A stretch of 64,000 nt of DNA from positions 34,220,465-34,284,464 of the forward strand of contig CM029366.1 in the NCBI GenBank assembly GCA_017165825.1. The letters are read 5' to 3'. The position numbers and the translations under genes were made by a program. The stretch's first letter is position 1. Each line of letters starts with the position of its first letter. The notes below the pieces were generated by a model. It was not told the origin of the DNA. It saw nothing but the letters and a program-made list of their open reading frames with translations, and made no database searches. Source of the stretch: Hepsetus odoe (taxonomy: Eukaryota > Chordata > Actinopteri > Characiformes > Hepsetidae). Shown one piece after another: positions 54,149 to 64,000 of this stretch.

Positions 54149-57100
54149 GTGAGTAGACATGAGTTCGAGCTGTTACATGCAATTTAGGCTCCTCCAATCA
54201 AAGACGTCCAAATTTTTGCACATTTCATTGCACAATTACAGATTAAGCGCTGACCTGAGCACGTAGAGGAGAAGACAGAACAGAAAATGTTCAAGTTTTT
54301 TAATGGAATTTTGTTAAACTGTGAAGCTTACTGAACAAAAACTTCACAGAAGAATGCAGTGTTCACTGCAGGGAAGGTGCAGTTATTTACACTAAATTTG
54401 ATCAAACTTCTGCAGATAACTATTGTAATCCTAGAAGGTGTCGTTATGGAATTCTTTAAATCTGCTGTAAAATCACCAGTTAGGGACAAGCAGGTAGGAG
54501 GGGTGGAAATAAAAGCAGGTAAGGTCAGGTAGAAAACCAAAAATATTTCAAGTTTGAAAAACTCGTTAGTCTTCTCTGAGGGAGCTCAGAGTTTAACAGA
54601 AGGAAGATTTATGGTCGTGAACACGGAACACGGAGATGAGTGCAACTTAATACCTACTGTTGTATTACAGACTGTAAAAAGGTGCAATTATGGTTACAGT
54701 CCACTCCTAAAGTTTGATCAACCCCAGGACAACTTACAGATAGTGGTGGTTTTATAAACACAGTGTGAAAAAGAGCACAGGAAAATAAAATAAACCATTT
54801 TTCTGCCATTTTTAGTGATCAAATCCCACAAACTCACTTACTTTAACAAAACACAATTATACAATTCACTTCTATTGTTAATTACACATTTTGTTAATCT
54901 TCATACCATTTTTTTAGCCCATTTTGTGTGAAGAACGTCTACAAGACAAATTTGAAATCAGGGACACACTTCAGCAACACATTTATTAGCCTTTCTGAAT
55001 ATATAGCTCCACAAATGATTCACTTATCATTTAGTTTTTGTTCACAATATGGATTTTTTAGCAAACCCAAAGAAAAAAGTAGTTATAATATGTGATTGTG
55101 AGTTTCTCCTGAAAGCTAGGAGTAAGAATTTGATTGCATTATATCACCAAAACATAAATCATGTACTGATATCGAGTCAGCTTTGGATCACCAACTCCGC
55201 TCCAGCTCATCCCAGATGGGATCCATGACTCCAGAGAACATTGGGGCAACTTTATACTCTCGATTACACAACTTTCTCTCAGCTGGGCTTAAATCTGGCT
55301 TCATGCTTTCCGTGACGCACGTTTATCATGAGTGTTTTATCCTTTCTGTCAATATCGCAGCTATGAAAGCACTTCCTCCAACGGCATCTCATGGACAGTG
55401 GTGAGTCCTATCACCTTCACCTACACGGTCATCCAGACCCAGGACCTTCTGAACCCTGCCAATGACACCCTCCTCATAGGCCACATCAGGGACCCTAAGC
55501 AGCTCAAAGCTCTCCGCTCCTCAACCAAGCCCATGAAGCGCTTTGTAGTCATGGACGAGACTGTGTACAACCTTTATGGCTCCCAGGTCACCGACTACCT
55601 GGAGGCCAAAAACGTCTTGTACCAAATCCTGCCCCTGTCAACCACAGAGGAGAACAAGTCCATGGATATGGTGATGAAGATACTGGAAGAAGTCCACAGG
55701 TTCGGCATCGAGAGGCGCACAGAGCCCATCATCGCCATCGGGGGTGGAGTGTGTTTGGACATCGTTGGTCTCGCAGCCTCCCTCTACAGACGACGGACCC
55801 CCTACATCCGAGTCCCCACCACCCTGCTGTCCTACATTGATGCCAGCGTCGGGGCAAAGACTGGCGTGAATTTCTCAAACTGCAAGAATAAGCTGGGTTC
55901 CTACATCGCCCCTGTGGCGGCCTACCTGGACAGAGCTTTCATCCAGACCATGCCTCGTCGACACATTTCCAACGGACTCGCAGAAATGCTCAAGGTATGA
56001 TGAACATACACTTCCCCTCATTCACAACATTCTCTCATCGCTGGTCTCCCACTCCTCATATTCCTCCCCTTTTCTAGATGGCGCTGATGAAGCACAGAGG
56101 TTTGTTCGAGCTTTTGGAGACCAAGGGAAGGTTCCTGCTGGACTCCAAGTTCCAGGCCCCAACTGGAGTTCATGGCAACCACCATGACCCTGCCTCAGTG
56201 TCTACAAGGCTCGCTGTGGAAACCATGCTGGAAGAGCTGGCCCCCAACTTGTGGGAGGATGACCTTGACAGGCTGGTTGATTTTGGTCATTTGATCAGTC
56301 CTGAGCTGGAAATGGTAATTTTACCTTGCACAGATTCACCCCCTTCAACTGGCATTTGCCAAAATAAGCTTTCCATGTTGCTCTGGCAAAGGATCTTGTT
56401 TCACAAGAGGTTGTTCCTTTCGGATGAGTCCTATTCATTTACATTGGCAACACATTATAAGCCCATTACAAAGACCTTTTACATTTATTGGTATTACCTG
56501 GTAAAGGTGTAAACAGATTCTGGGTGGGTTTGGTGAAAGATTCCATTCTAGAGAATCAGAACTGTTCCCGGTGCTGGTGGATGGAACAAGACGTCTGAAT
56601 GTCCCTCACAGACACGAACATTGCTGAACGTGCTGCCTGATGTCTGAGACCTTGTTTTACCAGAGTTTTGGAGAAGATTTCCTTCTTTAACTAAACCATG
56701 ATGGAGGGATACTTTGAGATGACTGATTTAGATATGTGGAGCTTCACCCGTGGGTTTGGAGAGGAAATAAAATGAACATGACCCCTGGTTCCATTCACCA
56801 CCATTCGTTAAAGAGTCGGTGAACCGCTTTACACCAAACTTTTAAATCTCAACCACAGAACTTCCAGTATAATGGTAAGCCTGTTTGTCTTCTTCCTTTT
56901 CCAGAAGGTTCTGCCATGCCTGCTCCATGGCGAGGCAGTGAACATCGACATGGCCTACATGGTGTACGTGGCCTGTGAACGAGGTCTACTGACGGATGTG
57001 GAGAAGCTCAGAATCATCCGCTGCATGCTCAGGCTGGAGCTGCCTGTATGGCATCAGGACTGCACTTTTGGCCTGGTGCAGAAAGCTCTGTCTGACAGGC

Positions 57101-57673
57101 TGCAGCACTCAGGAGGTCTGGTGAGGATGCCTTTACCTGTGGGCCTTGGAAGAGCAGGTACGTGTCTAACACACTCACCATCTGGTCCACCTGCAACGTA
57201 TCTCCATGCATAACTCCTCTCTTATCTTGTGTCTCCAACAGCCTTGTGTCTCCACTCGTATCTCCACTCGTATCTATATGTGTGTGTATTAAACCTCATA
57301 TGATGTGTGTGTGTGTACTTACACCTGGTGGGGGTCCTGAGCACAGATAAAGTGGTCTAACTGGAGCTGCAGTCTGTACCTGTAAACTGCACCTGTACAC
57401 TCAGTGGAGTTGATCACATGGCCTGTGATTGGCGATACAATCTGTTGAAATCATGAAAATGAACGATGTCCATATTTGTCGACTCAAATCCTCGTCTAAT
57501 TGAAAGAATTTAATTTTTCTCCAAAGAAAGGTCTTTATTTTTACTGTAAGCCTAAAACCTGTGTTCCTTCTCTTGTTCTCTTTTCAGAAATCTTCAACGA
57601 CACCAGCGAAGCCGATCTGTACAACGCGTACGAGAAGTGGTGTGATGATCTGAGCACGGGGTCCGAGCAGTAA
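54015..57673 (+). CDS. eevs: 2-epi-5-epi-valiolone synthase (EEVS), first step of gadusol synthesis
   Basis: Sugar-phosphate cyclase of the dehydroquinate-synthase superfamily. It converts sedoheptulose 7-phosphate to 2-epi-5-epi-valiolone with bound NAD+ and a divalent metal. Exons 54015-54148, 55361-55994, 56078-56314, 56905-57157 and 57588-57673 join in phase to 447 residues with no break. The NAD-binding GGGV is at 172-175, followed by CLDIVG and RVPTTLLSYIDASVGAKTG (195-213). Likely metal ligands are Glu253 (AEMLK), His327 (GHLISPE) and His343 (LHGEAV), all present. The start ATG at 54015 is the first in frame after TAA at 53958, and exon 1 ends AT|GTGAGT so that Ile is completed by exon 2. 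The gene points away from MT-Ox, its pathway partner, and converges with mitf. Length is close to other vertebrate EEVS. I regard it as functional. Confidence 0.97.
55361..55994 (+). CDS. eevs: EEVS exon 2 (NAD-binding half)
   Basis: 634 bases after acceptor AATATCGCAG, ending AAG|GTATGA. Encodes YESTSSNGISWTVVSPI through GLAEMLK, including GGGVCLDIVG, PTTLLSYIDASVGAKTG and the metal-ligand Glu of AEMLK. The upstream ATG at 55332 lies in the intron and is not the start. Confidence 0.97.
56078..56314 (+). CDS. eevs: EEVS exon 3
   Basis: 79 codons, phase 0, between CCCTTTTCTAG and ATG|GTAATT. Encodes MALMKHRGLFELLETKGRF to DFGHLISPELEM, which carries the second metal-ligand His. The segment TGVHGNHHDPAS is the least conserved-looking part of the protein. 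Confidence 0.96.
56569..56740 (+). repeat. Dispersed repeat in EEVS intron 3, shared with MT-Ox intron 7
   Basis: GGTGCTGGTGGATGGAAC, GTCCCTCACAGACACGAAC and CTGATGTCTGAGACCTTGTT have clear counterparts at 38341-38515. Confidence 0.7.
56905..57157 (+). CDS. eevs: EEVS exon 4
   Basis: 253 bases between TTTTCCAG and GCAG|GTACGT. Encodes KVLPCLLHGEAVNIDMAYMV, the third metal-ligand His, then SGGLVRMPLPVGLGRA and one base. Clean frame. Confidence 0.96.
57588..57673 (+). CDS. eevs: EEVS exon 5 (C-terminus, stop TAA)
   Basis: Acceptor CTCTTTTCAG. It completes Glu and encodes IFNDTSEADLYNAYEKW, CDDLSTGSEQ and TAA at 57671-57673. The short C-terminal exon matches the family ending as I remember it. 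Confidence 0.95.
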
Positions 57674-60600
57674 CTCCACACATCATATCTCAGTCCATAG
57701 GTGCTGACCAATGTTTAAGGTCTTCTCTTGATCTTTATAAGATCATAAATCCACTGGAAACTTGAGAATATGTGCGATCGTGTATCGTGGTAGAACACAA
57801 GGTAGCTCATCGACCTAAACAGGGTGATCAGGCAGACGACGGTTTTGGCTTCTTTTACAAATTACAGTGGGAGCAAAACCCAGTGCCCTTATTTTTGAGG
57901 TTTCTTTTTGTGTAAAGCAGCTATTTAGTTCAATAAACTTTGGTCTTTTGATCCTTTTGGGTATGTTGGTATGATCTTCATAGTACTGTATAAACGGAGG
58001 ACACATTGTGGCAGGAGTCTAAATTTGATATTGTTTCATTGTCGTTGGACACGTTTGGTGACTGTGTTAATAAGTGTTTTGCGGATGGTTGAGTGTGTGT
58101 GTATGGGGTGGTATGAATATATGTAAGGTGTGTTTCTAGCTGTGTGTGTGTGTTGGTGATATGTGGAGTGTTGTTGAGGACGGCGACTGCAAGGTTGGTT
58201 GTAAAGAGCAGAGCTGGAGCTGATTCACCCGAATTTTAAAGGATTTGAACCAAGCTGGTTCTTTCTGGCTGTCCTTCACGTTGAGAACCATCGAGTGAGG
58301 GATCAAAAAAGAGAAATACTTTTATTCCAATATTCAGTCTGAACTAGGAACTGATGGAAAATGATCAGCTAAACAGGGAGCTCTCGCAGCAGAAGGTGCA
58401 TTCGAAAAATAAAAAGATGTTCATCATCCGCCGTCGGTTTTGTTGCTGTGTGCCGTGTATGTATTGAGGTTTTGAGCATGCATGTTTGTATTAAAGAACA
58501 TTTTAATAAAACAAAAAAACTGTATGAACTCACCAGTTGTCAGTGGAGTCAGTAAAAAACAACCAAAAACAGCAACTTCTCTTAAAGACACTTCTCTCAC
58601 GGCTTCCCAGAGGCTCTTCGATCCAAAACATATCAGTGCACTAAGAGTTCATGTGCTATTTAAGCCCAAAAGGTACACAAACAGCAGTTAATAAGAAAAC
58701 AGATGACATTATTCAGTCAACGCTTCATAAAACACTGCTATTCATACTCACCCCTCGCTCTGTGGAAATATAATGTGAGCAACAATGAACAATAGGACTT
58801 ACTACGTGATTTAATTGTAATAATTTAACTAAAAATATTTATGCATGTGACTTTAAAATGCCTTAAAAAACATCACAGCTCAGGAAACACAGCAGATAAA
58901 TGGGGTTCATTGTGAATGAACTGGTTCCTTCCACAGTATCTGTTCCTTTTTGTCCAAAAACTACCAAATTAACATAAAGGTATAAGTTGATTATCTGACT
59001 GTTTATAGGCAGGACGACATTCTTGGTGAAACGGCCCCTAAAAACTACCGGATTATATAATCGCTGTTAGTCTTCTGATCTACTATTCGACTGGGATTAA
59101 ACTTGGGAGTAAAAATTTGGCAAAAAAAAAGAAAAAATAGAGAAAAATTGTTCCAGTCTTTTCATTTCAGAAAGGATTTGAGCAACTTTAAATGCAAAAA
59201 TGAAAACAGATCAAATGTTTCTGCCTTCCAACCACTTCTGTGAGGCCTTCTTCACTCTCTGGTCGATTCGGAAAGATTCAGATCTTGGCTTCGTGGTTTA
59301 GATAACACAGCAAATGCAATCTGGATGGAAAAGTCCATGCTTTTTGGAGTTTAAAGTAAATGTCAGATGTGTCTAATCTGTTTTCCAGTGAATTTTTGCC
59401 GCTCAGATGACATGAGGGTGAACATCAAAGTGAAGGCACAGCGAGCTACAGATGCTTTGCTTGACTTTCCGAGGTTAATTATTTGAAACTGCAGATTTGT
59501 GACATGTTGAAGCAAGTTAATCGCGCTGCTTCACTCTTCGTCCCCTGAAGGTGGTCACAAAGGTCTTGCAGTTTCAGAAAATTTCGGCAGCGTGAAACTG
59601 AAGGCACTTTAAACCCAGGACGTGTCTTTCTCTTGGTCGTGCAGCTACTTAAAGCATGAATTCTGCAGCTAGTGATCTCTGACAGATCATAAACAGGTTT
59701 AATATGAAAATACAATGTAAATTAGGTGTCAATTATCAGTCTTAAAATAAAGGTGACAACCAAAGTTCATATCCAGGCTGGCTGAGTAGATCTGATGTAT
59801 GTTCCTCTTTCATCTTATAATTATTGCTGTTGTTGATTATGTTGTTGTTGTTGTTGTTGTTTGTTTTATTGGCTGGGATTTTGTCCACTTGTCCTGCTGT
59901 TGGACACTTCGACCCAGAGCTCCAGCAGGTTTGACATGGTCTACATGATGAACATTATGTATCCTGGAATATTATGGTATGCATAAAGCTGGTATACAGC
60001 TTTTGATCTCCACATGGCAACCCTGTTTCAGATATTTTCACATGGTTCTGAATTTCAAGTGAAACTTTGTGCACCGCACTTATATGTGCATGATACAAAC
60101 TGTTTGTCCCCAAAAATCATTCCATCCATAATGTTAAAAACCAAAGCATGTACCTAACAACCACCTGGAACACCACAGTATCCATGAAAGATACGCCAGC
60201 AACATTCAGAAAACACTTTCCAGGTGGGACTAAGGTGATATTTAGATGGCTTTTCAGTTTCAGCTTGACCTTAACAGTACCAACCACTTCTGGTTCTCTG
60301 GAGAACCTGAACAACGAATGTTTTTTCAAAGAACTGTTTACGATCCTGAAAAACTGCAAAGAACCTTTTTGAAATATGTAGAGCCTCCACAATCCTAGAA
60401 CCCTTCACTTATTTTTTAAGGAGGACAGAAGTTGCTGGTCTGACATTCTGCTTTCTTTGTTGACAAACACTTTGTTTTCGTGTAGTCATGTTTTTTGACT
60501 AACAGCATTTTTTGTTGAAATATAGAATCGTTTCAGAACCTCTCCATTCAACCAGGCAGAGAACAGTTTTTGCATTCAGTGGCGTCTTTAGTGAGAACCA

Positions 60601-60859
60601 CTGTCGTTAGTGTCAATTAACGTCTTACTAAAAAATCAAATCACTGTGTTTATAATCAAAACCATGAATGTGATGTTTAATTCAAAATAAACATTAAACT
60701 TCAAAAACCCATAAAACTACTCCTCAGTTCTGTTCTTAGAAGAATAAACTTCTGTACAGCCAGAGCAGGCGCCCTGCAACAAAGGCCTTATTGATGGAGG
60801 CAGTTTTACTGATAAGAGCTTGGATAAGAGCTTTGGTTCGTTTGAGTTCGTTCACGGTG
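57674..60859. other. Convergent 3' region of EEVS (+) and mitf (-)
   Basis: No coding exon recognised. Expected to hold both 3' UTRs. Short (GT)n near 58093 and 58143, (GTT)n at 59840-59862. TTTATT at 59866-59871 could be a minus-strand AATAAA for mitf. Confidence 0.5.
57932..57937 (+). terminator. Probable polyadenylation signal of EEVS
   Basis: AATAAA about 260 bases after the EEVS stop codon. Other AATAAA-like hexamers occur further downstream, so which one is used is uncertain. Confidence 0.45.

Positions 60860-64000
<3,141 letters not shown>

Noticed and set aside
55332..55360. ATG at 55332 as the EEVS start
   Set aside because: A good acceptor at 55351-55360 follows it, and exon 1 at 54015-54148 supplies the conserved N-terminus in the right phase.

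Overview
The window looks like nuclear DNA of a ray-finned (teleost) fish. It has spliced genes with GT-AG introns, many tRNA-headed SINE copies, LINE tails, and very abundant CA/GT, GA/CT and minisatellite arrays. Four protein-coding loci can be supported. All other long open frames examined lie in simple repeats or are shadows.

Layout, left to right. (1) 2.4-7.7 kb, + strand: two exons of a probable mdfic2 (MyoD-family-inhibitor-domain 2) gene. The second, Cys-rich exon is badly scrambled. (2) 7.7-27.2 kb: gene desert with LINE, SINE and other transposon remnants and blocks of unique sequence. (3) 27.3-45.5 kb, - strand: an 11-exon gene for MT-Ox, a fused AdoMet-dependent methyltransferase and short-chain dehydrogenase/reductase. 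Its large introns hold minisatellites and possible conserved non-coding blocks. (4) 45.5-54.0 kb: intergenic region filled by CT and CA-type arrays, including an inverted pair. (5) 54.0-57.7 kb, + strand: a complete 5-exon gene for 2-epi-5-epi-valiolone synthase (EEVS), a sugar-phosphate cyclase of about 447 residues with its metal-ligand residues intact. (6) 60.9-63.6 kb, - strand: the last three coding exons of mitf (most likely mitfa); its 5' exons lie beyond the right edge.

EEVS and MT-Ox form the vertebrate gadusol (sunscreen/antioxidant cyclohexenone) pathway. EEVS cyclises sedoheptulose 7-phosphate to 2-epi-5-epi-valiolone, and MT-Ox oxidises and methylates it to gadusol. The two genes are head to head and flanked by mitf and the mdfic2 candidate, which is the arrangement known for fish gadusol loci.

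The main anomaly is quality. EEVS, mitf and most MT-Ox exons read cleanly. MT-Ox exon 4 (AdoMet-binding motif), MT-Ox exon 2 (one base) and the mdfic2 Cys-rich exon are frame-broken. The worst two lie within a few hundred bases of a minisatellite, so local consensus error is as likely as real gene decay. Coordinates of spliced genes were worked out by hand from splice sites and reading phase; no database search was run.
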